The translations under genes were made by a program, and so were the position numbers. 15,846 nucleotides of DNA from an uncultured Verrucomicrobiae bacterium (GTDB lineage: Bacteria; Verrucomicrobiota; Verrucomicrobiia; Verrucomicrobiales; Akkermansiaceae): the NCBI GenBank assembly GCA_937957985.1, contig CALGOH010000224.1, positions 1 to 15,846 on the forward strand. The letters run 5' to 3'. The notes beneath the pieces were generated by a model. That model worked only from the letters and a program-made list of their open reading frames with translations, ran no database searches and had not been told where the DNA came from. Below are positions 1 through 6,089 of this stretch, in pieces. Each line of letters starts with the position of its first letter. Position 1 is the stretch's first letter.

Positions 1-171
1 ACCACGCGATTCAGTCTTCAGTCCGACCGCATTCTGGTCATGCCCGAGGGCCGGACCGCCTCCGAACTCGACCGCCACGCCCGCCGGATCGCCGAAGCCT
101 GCGTGTCCCGCGGATGGCGCTTCGGCGACCGGCTCCACGTCCGCCTCTGGGGCGACAAACGCGGCGTTTGA
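1..171 (+). CDS. queE: 7-carboxy-7-deazaguanine synthase, C-terminal fragment (5' end outside window)
   Basis: The reading frame is open from base 1 and ends at TGA 169-171, giving 56 residues. The tail 'IAEACVSRGWRFGDRLHVRLWGDKRGV' type pattern (ILVMPEG near the start, LHVRLWGDKRGV at the end) matches what I know of the C-terminus of QueE. QueE is the radical-SAM enzyme that converts 6-carboxytetrahydropterin to 7-carboxy-7-deazaguanine in cytoplasmic queuosine/preQ0 synthesis. The CX3CX2C radical-SAM motif lies at the N-terminus and is not in this window, so the call rests on the tail alone. A REP-like double hairpin begins 8 bp after the stop and may help end the transcript. No other queuosine gene is visible beside it. 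Confidence 0.72.
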   Translation, partial: TTRFSLQSDRILVMPEGRTASELDRHARRIAEACVSRGWRFGDRLHVRLWGDKRGV

Positions 172-179
172 GAAAGCAA

Positions 180-242
180 GGACCGCGCGACCCCAGTCGC
201 GCCTCGTCTGACCTCCGGGGCGCGAGTGGGCTCGCGCGGTCC
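180..242. repeat. REP/BIME-like element: two tandem hairpins in inverted orientation
   Basis: The first hairpin is GCGCGAC-CCCA-GTCGCGC (185-202) and the second is GCGCGAG-TGGG-CTCGCGC (220-237). Outer GGACC (180-184) and GGTCC (238-242) also pair. Read as one large inverted repeat, arms 180-203 and 219-242 differ at only two positions. Those two changes are compensatory within the small hairpins (C-G pair in one, G-C in the other). The element lies between the queE stop and the next gene. This layout is typical of repetitive extragenic palindromes. It may also act as a transcript end or mRNA 3' stabiliser for queE. No second copy was seen in the window, so its repetitive nature is inferred. 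Confidence 0.7.
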
Positions 243-309
243 GCCCCAGCCGTTTTCCCGCAACTTCCCGCTGGTTCGAGGGTTGTTTCCGGCAGAAGAT
301 CTCTCCGAA

Positions 310-696
310 ATGAGTCGCGAACCACAAATCGACCCCAAGGACCCCGTGTGGGACCTGCTGCGTCAGGCGCCCCGGCGCCAGGCCGGTCCGCGGTTTGTCG
401 ATGACACCGTGCGGGCCACCCGGCTCTCGGGTGCCAACGAACCGTGGTGGCGTCGGCTCTGGATCCCGCTCTCGCTGGGTGGTCTCGCCACGGCCGGCAC
501 CGCCGCCGTCGCACTGTTCATGATCAGCCAGCGACCGCAGGTCCCGATGCCGCCGGAGGTCGTCGAGGCCCCGCCTTCCCGGACCGAGTCTCTCGACGTC
601 CTCGATGATTTCGTCCGCTCGGAGACCCTCAGCATCGCCGCCGAATATCCATCGGAATTCACCGATGCCGAACTGGTCAGCCTGATCGCCTACTGA
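310..696 (+). CDS. Small single-pass membrane protein, function unknown (possibly anti-sigma-like)
   Basis: The protein has 128 residues. The ATG at 310 was chosen because the reading frame upstream runs into the REP-like element, and the protein then begins with a plausible soluble segment. Residues 1-50 are cytoplasmic in character (DPVWDLLRQA, then FVDDTVRATRL) and end in WWRRLW. A clear membrane helix spans about 52-73 (IPLSLGGLATAGTAAVALFMI). The rest is a proline-rich, then acidic tail ending in LVSLIAY. Positive charge before the helix suggests an N-in topology. A short cytoplasmic helix plus one membrane span resembles small anti-sigma factors or partner proteins found beside ECF sigma genes, but no sigma factor gene is visible here, so that role is only a guess. 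It lies 6 bp upstream of gph and is probably co-transcribed with it. Confidence 0.7.
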   Translation: MSREPQIDPKDPVWDLLRQAPRRQAGPRFVDDTVRATRLSGANEPWWRRLWIPLSLGGLATAGTAAVALFMISQRPQVPMPPEVVEAPPSRTESLDVLDDFVRSETLSIAAEYPSEFTDAELVSLIAY

Positions 697-702
697 GTCG
701 CC

Positions 703-1344
703 GTGCCTCCGGCCCTCATCTTCGATCTCGACGGCACCCTGGTCGATTCGCTGCCCGGCATCGCCGCCGCCCTCAATGCGGCCCTTCGTGAGCACGGCTT
801 CCCGGATCATCCGATGCAGAAGGTCGCCGGATTCGTCGGTTCGGGGGCCTTCCTGCTCTGCCGCCGCGCCATCCCCCCCGGGGCGTCCGACCCCCACGCC
901 CGCAAGGTCGAGCAGGCCTTCAAGCGCCTTTACGCCGAACATTGGCCGGAGGGCACCACGCTCTTCCCGGGCATCGGTTCACTGATCGAACGCCTCGCGG
1001 ACGGCGGGCGCCGCCTCGCCGTGCTCTCCAACAAGCCCGACGCCTTCACCCGGGAGATGGTCGATCACCTGTTTCCCCGGCGCCCTTTCGACATTGTCCG
1101 CGGACAGATCGACGGCTCGCCGCGCAAGCCCGACCCTGCTTCCGTCCGGCCCCTCCTCGATTCCTGGCATCTCGCCCCGGACGCCTGTCGCCTGATCGGC
1201 GACTCCGACATCGACCGAGAAACGGCCGAAGCTGCCGGCATCCCCTTCATCGGGGTCGCATGGGGCTACCAACCGCCGGAAAACCTCGGCTCCCGGGTCG
1301 CCGAGGACGTCCGCGGACTGGAAACCCTGCTGGTTTCCGGCTGA
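703..1344 (+). CDS. gph: HAD-family phosphatase, phosphoglycolate phosphatase type
   Basis: The 213-residue protein carries all four HAD motifs. Motif I is DLDGTLVDS (nucleophile Asp8, acid Asp10), motif II is LSN around Ser109, motif III is Lys142 in RKPDP, and motif IV is GDSDID (166-171). The cap region between motifs I and II (about 16-85) is the alpha-helical C1 type seen in Gph/PGMB-like enzymes. The expected reaction is hydrolysis of 2-phosphoglycolate, with the usual caveat that other sugar phosphates are possible substrates in this family. The start is GTG at 703, 6 bp after the upstream stop. No strong Shine-Dalgarno is visible, which suggests translational coupling. GTG is preferred because the motif I strand (ALIFDLDG) must begin a few residues in. 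Confidence 0.85.
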   Translation: MPPALIFDLDGTLVDSLPGIAAALNAALREHGFPDHPMQKVAGFVGSGAFLLCRRAIPPGASDPHARKVEQAFKRLYAEHWPEGTTLFPGIGSLIERLADGGRRLAVLSNKPDAFTREMVDHLFPRRPFDIVRGQIDGSPRKPDPASVRPLLDSWHLAPDACRLIGDSDIDRETAEAAGIPFIGVAWGYQPPENLGSRVAEDVRGLETLLVSG

Positions 1345-1365
1345 GCGGCCGCATGCCACAGTTTT

Positions 1366-1401
1366 TGCCAGATCTTCATGGCATCTTCTCAAGATCTGGC
1401 A
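1366..1401. repeat. Perfect 11-bp inverted repeat in the leader of hpf
   Basis: TGCCAGATCTT (1366-1376) and AAGATCTGGCA (1391-1401) are perfect complements around a 14-nt loop. A second, weaker pairing, ATGCCA (1353-1358) with TGGCAT (1379-1384), would place its 3' arm in that loop, so the two helices interlock. No T-tract follows the stem on the plus strand, and an A-tract follows it on the minus strand, so it is not a standard intrinsic terminator. It could be an operator for a dimeric regulator or an mRNA leader structure for the downstream hibernation factor. The rest of the 127-bp gap (1345-1471) holds only the hpf ribosome-binding site that I can recognise. Confidence 0.6.
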
Positions 1402-1471
1402 CAGAATCTCCGATGGATGGACCGGATAGAACCGGAGATCCTCAACACCAACCCGAAAAAGGAGACACACG

Positions 1472-2059
1472 ATGCAAACAGAAAACGTGAACCTGCCCAT
1501 CACGGTGACCGTCCGTCACGAATCCGTGACCGACTCCCTGCGCGACTACGCAATCAAGAAAATCGAGAGGCTGAATCTCGAATACCCGCGCATCATCGAG
1601 GCCAAGGCGGTTCTGGACGTTCAGAAAAACCGGCACATCGCCGAAATCCTTCTCTTCTGCGCCAACCACATCGTCATCGACGCCACCACCGAGGGGCCGG
1701 ACATGTATGCCGCCATCGACGAGACGATCGACAAGGTCGCCCGCCGCATGCGCAAGCAGAAGACCCGCCTGATGAAAAAGCGGCGGCCGCACCGCAACGA
1801 GTCGATCCGTTACATCGACGAAAGCTACTTCGACGAGTCGGTACTCGACCACCCGGAGGAATCCGAGCACGACCCCGAGCCCTTCATCATCCACAAGGAG
1901 CGCTACTCGCTGCGCACCATGTACAAGGAGGACGCCGTCATGGAACTCGAACTCTCCGACCGCCCCTTCATCCTCTACAAGAGTGCCCGCCGCGGCTGCC
2001 TGAGCATCATCTGGCGCCGCAAGGACGGTGAGTATGCGTCGATCGACATCAACCAGTAA
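1472..2059 (+). CDS. hpf: Long-form ribosome hibernation promoting factor
   Basis: The 195-residue protein has an N-terminal S30AE/RaiA domain (about 6-105, starting ITVTVRHESVTDSLRDYAIKK). A charged linker rich in Arg, Glu and Asp follows (about 105-140). The C-terminal S30AE_C dimerisation domain is at about 141-193 (HKERYSLRTMYKEDAVMELEL to IIWRRKDGEYASIDI). Long HPF binds the 30S decoding region and joins two 70S ribosomes into inactive 100S dimers when growth slows. The length fits the long form rather than the roughly 100-residue HPF/YfiA form. The ATG is preceded by AAGGAG (1459-1464) at a 7-nt spacing, the clearest start signal on the plus strand. It is a separate unit between an inverted repeat and its own terminator. 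Confidence 0.93.
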   Translation: MQTENVNLPITVTVRHESVTDSLRDYAIKKIERLNLEYPRIIEAKAVLDVQKNRHIAEILLFCANHIVIDATTEGPDMYAAIDETIDKVARRMRKQKTRLMKKRRPHRNESIRYIDESYFDESVLDHPEESEHDPEPFIIHKERYSLRTMYKEDAVMELELSDRPFILYKSARRGCLSIIWRRKDGEYASIDINQ

Positions 2060-2080
2060 AGACGCACCTTCACACCCCGA

Positions 2081-2111
2081 GGCCGGTCTCCAACGCGGAG
2101 GCCGGCCTTTT
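2081..2111 (+). terminator. Intrinsic terminator of hpf
   Basis: An 11-bp stem (GGCCGGTCTCC with GGAGGCCGGCC, one T-G wobble) surrounds a 5-nt AACGC loop and is followed by TTTT (2108-2111). It lies 21 bp after the hpf stop, between the convergent hpf and RES-toxin genes. On the minus strand no T-tract follows the stem, so it should act mainly on plus-strand transcripts. Confidence 0.85.
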
Positions 2112-2124
2112 CGCTATCCGGCGC

Positions 2125-2574
2125 TCAGATCCTAGGATCGAAACGAAACACCTCGGGGTTCTGAACACGCAACCCGGAGGCATCCGGATGGCGGGGATTG
2201 AGCAGCAACACGGACTCCTCCGGGATGATCGTGCTCGGCAGTCGCATGGCCGGCGTCGCCGCTTTTTTCAGCCACGTCTCGCCGAACCGCCGCGCCGTCG
2301 GCGAGGAGGGGAGTTCCCGCCACGCCTTCGGCAGCCGACCCGGCACATCGATCCATTTGTCCGCCACCTCGACCTCGAAGATTCGCCAGTCCAGCGCCAG
2401 CACCTCCCGCGGCGCGTGGACCACGATCTCCAGGGCGGCGAGCGCCCGCGATTCCGCCAGATAAACCGCCGGCAGACCTGGCGGATTCCACCGTCCGCCG
2501 GCGATCCGGGCACCCTCGCCGCTCATCGCGTCGTGCGCCCAACGCGCCTGCACGATGCGGAAGAAGGTCGCCAT
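2125..2574 (-). CDS. RES-domain toxin of a type II Xre/RES toxin-antitoxin pair
   Basis: The protein has 149 residues. The ATG at 2574 is chosen because it lies 2 bp after the antitoxin stop and directly begins the RES fold (MATFFRIVQARWAHDAMSG). The family signature is GGRWNPPGLPAVYLAES (27-42), with Arg28 and Tyr38, then a helix with Glu49. Family members studied elsewhere (MbcT, ParT and other Xre-RES toxins) have an ADP-ribosyltransferase-like fold and either degrade NAD+ or ADP-ribosylate a target such as phosphoribosyl pyrophosphate synthetase. Which activity applies here cannot be told from sequence. There is no good Shine-Dalgarno, so translation is probably coupled to the antitoxin. 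The length is usual for the family and the gene looks intact. Confidence 0.9.
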   Translation of the reverse strand: MATFFRIVQARWAHDAMSGEGARIAGGRWNPPGLPAVYLAESRALAALEIVVHAPREVLALDWRIFEVEVADKWIDVPGRLPKAWRELPSSPTARRFGETWLKKAATPAMRLPSTIIPEESVLLLNPRHPDASGLRVQNPEVFRFDPRI

Positions 2575-2576
2575 CC

Positions 2577-3029
2577 TCAGGAAAAGACGCCGTGCTCGAG
2601 GCGCATCAGCAGCGCCTCCACCTCGCGGGCGCCGACCTCGGTGTCGGCATAGTCGAGCGGGCATTCGCCGTGAAAGGCGACCGCCGGCGCCGCCAACCAC
2701 GAACGCGCCCCCTCCTCACAGCCAAGCGCCTCCTCCGCCCGGGCGAAAAGCCGCACGAAGCGCACCAGACGATCCGACTCCATCCGATCCAGATGCCCGG
2801 ATTTCTTTCGCCGGTGGAGCGTCGCCCGCGACATCCCGAGCAGGCCGCCAAGGCGATCTTCGGTGAGGCCCAGCAATCCCCGCGCCGCCTGGAACTCGGC
2901 CATCGGAAGCCCCTGCCGCACCCGCTTGACGACATACGGCGCCTCAGGCTCGTGCAGCGATCCCGCGCCTTCCATCTCCTTCACGATGCGCGCATACAAT
3001 CCGCCCTGTCCGCTCTGATCCACATGCAA
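2577..3029 (-). CDS. Xre/MbcA/ParS-type antitoxin (DUF2384)
   Basis: The 150-residue antitoxin is encoded upstream of the toxin, the usual order for Xre-RES pairs. Residues about 42-103 form the Xre-like helix-turn-helix region (LGLTEDRLGGLLGMSRATLHRR). Residues about 108-150 are the DUF2384 toxin-binding domain ending in ADTEVGAREVEALL and EHGVFS, close to the family consensus. It should neutralise the toxin by inserting its C-terminus near the active site and repress its own operon by binding DNA. The start is TTG at 3029. An in-frame TAG lies two codons upstream, and GGAGGG is placed 8 nt before the TTG. It follows the addA-like gene by 51 bp on the same strand. Confidence 0.88.
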   Translation of the reverse strand: MHVDQSGQGGLYARIVKEMEGAGSLHEPEAPYVVKRVRQGLPMAEFQAARGLLGLTEDRLGGLLGMSRATLHRRKKSGHLDRMESDRLVRFVRLFARAEEALGCEEGARSWLAAPAVAFHGECPLDYADTEVGAREVEALLMRLEHGVFS

Positions 3030-3037
3030 CTTCTAAT

Positions 3038-3043
3038 CCCTCC
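3038..3043 (-). promoter_or_regulatory. Ribosome-binding site fixing the TTG start of the antitoxin
   Basis: GGAGGG on the minus strand lies 8 nt upstream of TTG 3029-3027. Together with the in-frame TAG between them it identifies the TTG as the start codon. No confident promoter was seen in the 51-bp gap after addA, so the pair may be read from the upstream operon or from a promoter inside addA. Confidence 0.7.
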
Positions 3044-3080
3044 ATATGAATCCTTCAAGCACTTTTTCCCGTCCCACCGG

Positions 3081-6000
3081 TCACGGCACCTTCACCCACC
3101 TCTTCAGCTTCGTGCTCAGGAGCCATGTTTCGATCTCCGCCTCGGGATGAATCCCGGCAAGCAGCTTGCGATACGCCCGCATCTGACCTGCGTAGCGCTC
3201 ACGCAATGCCTCGTCCGACTCCACGGCATCCGTCTTGAAATCGATCAACTCGACCCGCTTGCCGCCGTCGAGGACATGCAGCCGATCAATCACCCCGCTC
3301 ATCCATTTCCCCTCCACGATCCCCTCCACCGCCTGTTCGCGGAAGAGCCCGGCCTCCCGTCCTCCGCGCTCGAAGCGCCCACGCACCCCCGGCTCCGCCA
3401 GCACCGACGCCACCGTTTCCCCGGCCTCGCCCGGCGGCAAATCCACCACCTCCTCATCCACCCAGCCCACCCGCTCGAAGAGCGCGTGCACCTCGTTGCC
3501 GAAAAGACGTCCACCGCACGAGCCGCCGCCTTCGAGCATCTCCACCTTCTCCCCGCTCGGCGTCGCCCGCGCCCGACGCGGCACCGCCTCACCGAGCGCC
3601 ACCGCCGTCGCCACCTCCGGCTCCTTGCGACGACCGAATTCCTCCATCCACGCCGAATCCCCCTCCTGCCACACCACCCCGCCCCCTTCGGCCCCGACCG
3701 AGCGCATCACCCAGTTCGCCAGCGAGGCGAAGTCGTCGGCATCCTTGCGGCTCTTCGGCGGCTGCGGCAGCAGCACGTAGAGGCCGCGCTTGGCCCGCGT
3801 CAGCGCCACATACAGCACGCACATCGCCTCGTAGCACTGCGCCTCGCCCCAGCGCGCCTCCGCCTCCCGCAGCGCCGGCACCTTCTCGCGCACCCAGCGC
3901 GCCGGGTTCTGCAGGACCCATCCCTTGCCCTCCGCGACGTCGAACTTCCCCGCGTCCGGCACCTGCCGGTCCTCGATTTCCGGCAGGATCACCACGTCAA
4001 ATCCCAGCCCCTTCGACTTGTGCACCGTCATCACCTGCACCGCCGCCGTCCCCGGGCTCTGGGAAATCTCCAGCCCGGTGATCCAGCGCAGCGCCTCCCG
4101 CGCCCCGACCCCGCCCCCCACATCGAAGGCCGCCAGCGCCCCGATCACATCCCCCGCCCGCCGCCGACCGAACTCCGAAAGCCCCTCCCACAGCGGCTCG
4201 ATCACCCCCTCCAGCATCCCGGCGAAACCCCGCTCCGGCGCCTCATGCATCAGCCCCTCCCAGCGCTTCCAAGACTCCTCCCCGTATTTCTCTAACAATA
4301 TCTTCTCCAGCCCCGACATCGCCACCACTCCGCGCGCGAAATCATCCGCCGGATCCGCCAGCCATGCCACCAGTTGGAAAAGCGCCACGCCCACCGGACT
4401 GTCCGTTGTCGGCTTCCGCGCACCCTCCTCGATCACATCGAAGCCCTCCATCCGCAGCCGCTCCGCCACCTCGGCCACCTGCGTGTTCGTCCGCACCAGC
4501 ACCCCGCAACTCAGCTCGCGCTCGCCCACGCCGAGCTCCCGCATCAGCTCCACCATCCGGTCGCGCCGCTCCTCCGCCTTGCCCTCGACCACCTCCACGC
4601 GGCTCTCTCCGCTCAGCTTCGGCCGCGCCGCGACATGATCCTCCCACTCCCAGCGCGCGTTCACGGCTTCGCCGAAAAGATCGGCGATGGTCCCGCGATC
4701 GCCGCACACCCGGTTGACAAGTGCCAGCACCGCCGGACACGAGCGCCACGACTCGGGCATCGACTTCACCGTCAGCTCACCCGCGTAGCGACCCTTCACC
4801 TTGTCGAAAAGCCGCACCTCCCCGCCGCGCCAGCCGTAGATCGCCTGCTTCTTGTCGCCCACCACGAAGAGCGAACCCTCCGGATCGCTCGCCGCCTCGT
4901 CGAGCAGCGGCTCCATCCCGACCCACTCCGCCCGACTCGTGTCCTGGAACTCGTCGAGCAGCCAGTGGTCGTAGCGCGCGTCGAGACGGAAATCCACCGC
5001 CTCGCGCCGCAGCCGCGCGTCCTCGCTGGAGACCCATTTCCCCATCAGCACCTTCACATCGTCGAAGCCCAGCATCCCGCGCCGCCGCAGCCGCCGGTCG
5101 CACTCGCGATCGTATCTCGCCACCAGATCCAGCACCGCCCCGGTCCGCTCCACCGCCGCCGCCAGCTCGCAGCGCACCAGCAGCCCCAACATCCCGCGAA
5201 ACGCATCCTCCGCCACCGGCCCGGGCGTGAACTCCTTGTAGTGCTTCAACTCCAGCGGACCTCCCACCGCCAGCCACTCGCACACCCCCTCAAACATCTT
5301 CCCCGCCGTCCCCAGCGACCCACTGCCCACCGTGTGCATCTCCAGCGCATCGATCAGCTTCTCGTAGGCCTGATCCTGACCCTTGCGCGTCCACTCGATG
5401 GTCGAAGCGCTCTTCCGCAGCGAAGTCGCGAAACCCCGCTTCTCCTCCTCCCAGCGCTCCACCGGAGGCAGCTCGCCGAAGGCCACCTGCAGCCGCGCGG
5501 CATCGCCCGCCGAGTCCGATTTCCAGCGTCCGTGCCACGCCTTGAAAAACTTCCCCAGCGGCTCGCTCACCCCGCGTTCCTCCCGGCCCACCGTCGCCCG
5601 CTTGAAAGCGTGCAGGAATTCCTCCGCCTCGCCGCCCTCCAGCGCGCTGCCGAGGATGTCGGCGAGGATGTCCGACAGCGCCGCCTCGAGCTTCGGACCC
5701 TGCACCAGTTCGAATTTCCCACCGGTCAACCCCAGCTCGTACTGGAAACCTCTTACCACGCGGGTGAAGAACCCATCCATCGTCCCGAGCTGGAACCGCG
5801 GCAGCGCCCGCACCACCTTCTCCAGCGTCTCCACCACCGCCACCTCAGCGCCGATCGCTTCGCTCAAAGCCACCGCCTTCGCGCCATCGCGCGCCGCCTC
5901 GCCCAGCTTCGACAGCACCGAATCAGCGAACTCGCCCGCCGCCTTGCGCGTGAAGGTCAGCGCCACGATCCGCTCCGGGTCCACGCCCTTCGCGCCGACC

Positions 6001-6089
6001 ATCCCGATCACCCGGTTGCCGAGCTGATAGGTCTTCCCCGATCCCGCCGAGGCGAGAATCAGCAGGTTTTTGTCCAGGATCTCCTTCAT
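3081..6089 (-). CDS. addA: AddA-like helicase-nuclease subunit (UvrD-type helicase with C-terminal RecB nuclease domain)
   Basis: The 1002-residue protein is a superfamily 1A helicase fused to a PD-(D/E)XK nuclease. Helicase motifs are Walker A ASAGSGKT (13-20), Ia ALTFTRKAA (43-51), Walker B LLDEFQDTS (377-385), III GDKKQAIYGWRGG (411-423), V VMTVHKSKGLGFD (686-698) and VI YVALTRAKRG (760-769). The C-terminal nuclease shows His868 (GNEVHALFE), GVIDRL with Asp935, IDFKTD with Asp950 and Lys952, and the Y..Q motif (Tyr966, Gln969). These are the residues expected of an active RecB-family nuclease. With AddB it should unwind and trim double-strand ends for RecA loading. It is shorter than typical AddA (about 1100-1250). 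The start overlaps the addB stop (ATGA) and has a strong Shine-Dalgarno sequence. Confidence 0.87.
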   Translation of the reverse strand: MKEILDKNLLILASAGSGKTYQLGNRVIGMVGAKGVDPERIVALTFTRKAAGEFADSVLSKLGEAARDGAKAVALSEAIGAEVAVVETLEKVVRALPRFQLGTMDGFFTRVVRGFQYELGLTGGKFELVQGPKLEAALSDILADILGSALEGGEAEEFLHAFKRATVGREERGVSEPLGKFFKAWHGRWKSDSAGDAARLQVAFGELPPVERWEEEKRGFATSLRKSASTIEWTRKGQDQAYEKLIDALEMHTVGSGSLGTAGKMFEGVCEWLAVGGPLELKHYKEFTPGPVAEDAFRGMLGLLVRCELAAAVERTGAVLDLVARYDRECDRRLRRRGMLGFDDVKVLMGKWVSSEDARLRREAVDFRLDARYDHWLLDEFQDTSRAEWVGMEPLLDEAASDPEGSLFVVGDKKQAIYGWRGGEVRLFDKVKGRYAGELTVKSMPESWRSCPAVLALVNRVCGDRGTIADLFGEAVNARWEWEDHVAARPKLSGESRVEVVEGKAEERRDRMVELMRELGVGERELSCGVLVRTNTQVAEVAERLRMEGFDVIEEGARKPTTDSPVGVALFQLVAWLADPADDFARGVVAMSGLEKILLEKYGEESWKRWEGLMHEAPERGFAGMLEGVIEPLWEGLSEFGRRRAGDVIGALAAFDVGGGVGAREALRWITGLEISQSPGTAAVQVMTVHKSKGLGFDVVILPEIEDRQVPDAGKFDVAEGKGWVLQNPARWVREKVPALREAEARWGEAQCYEAMCVLYVALTRAKRGLYVLLPQPPKSRKDADDFASLANWVMRSVGAEGGGVVWQEGDSAWMEEFGRRKEPEVATAVALGEAVPRRARATPSGEKVEMLEGGGSCGGRLFGNEVHALFERVGWVDEEVVDLPPGEAGETVASVLAEPGVRGRFERGGREAGLFREQAVEGIVEGKWMSGVIDRLHVLDGGKRVELIDFKTDAVESDEALRERYAGQMRAYRKLLAGIHPEAEIETWLLSTKLKRWVKVP

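Noticed and set aside
1397..1412. TGGCAC resembling the -24 element of a sigma-54 promoter upstream of hpf
   Set aside because: The -12 GC at the required spacing is missing (CC instead), and the TGGCA is part of the inverted repeat.
2575..2700. N-terminal extension of the RES toxin up to base 2700
   Set aside because: The extension overlaps the conserved end of the antitoxin gene and is Arg/Gly/Pro-rich without motif. The RES fold starts exactly at ATG 2574, 2 bp after the antitoxin stop.
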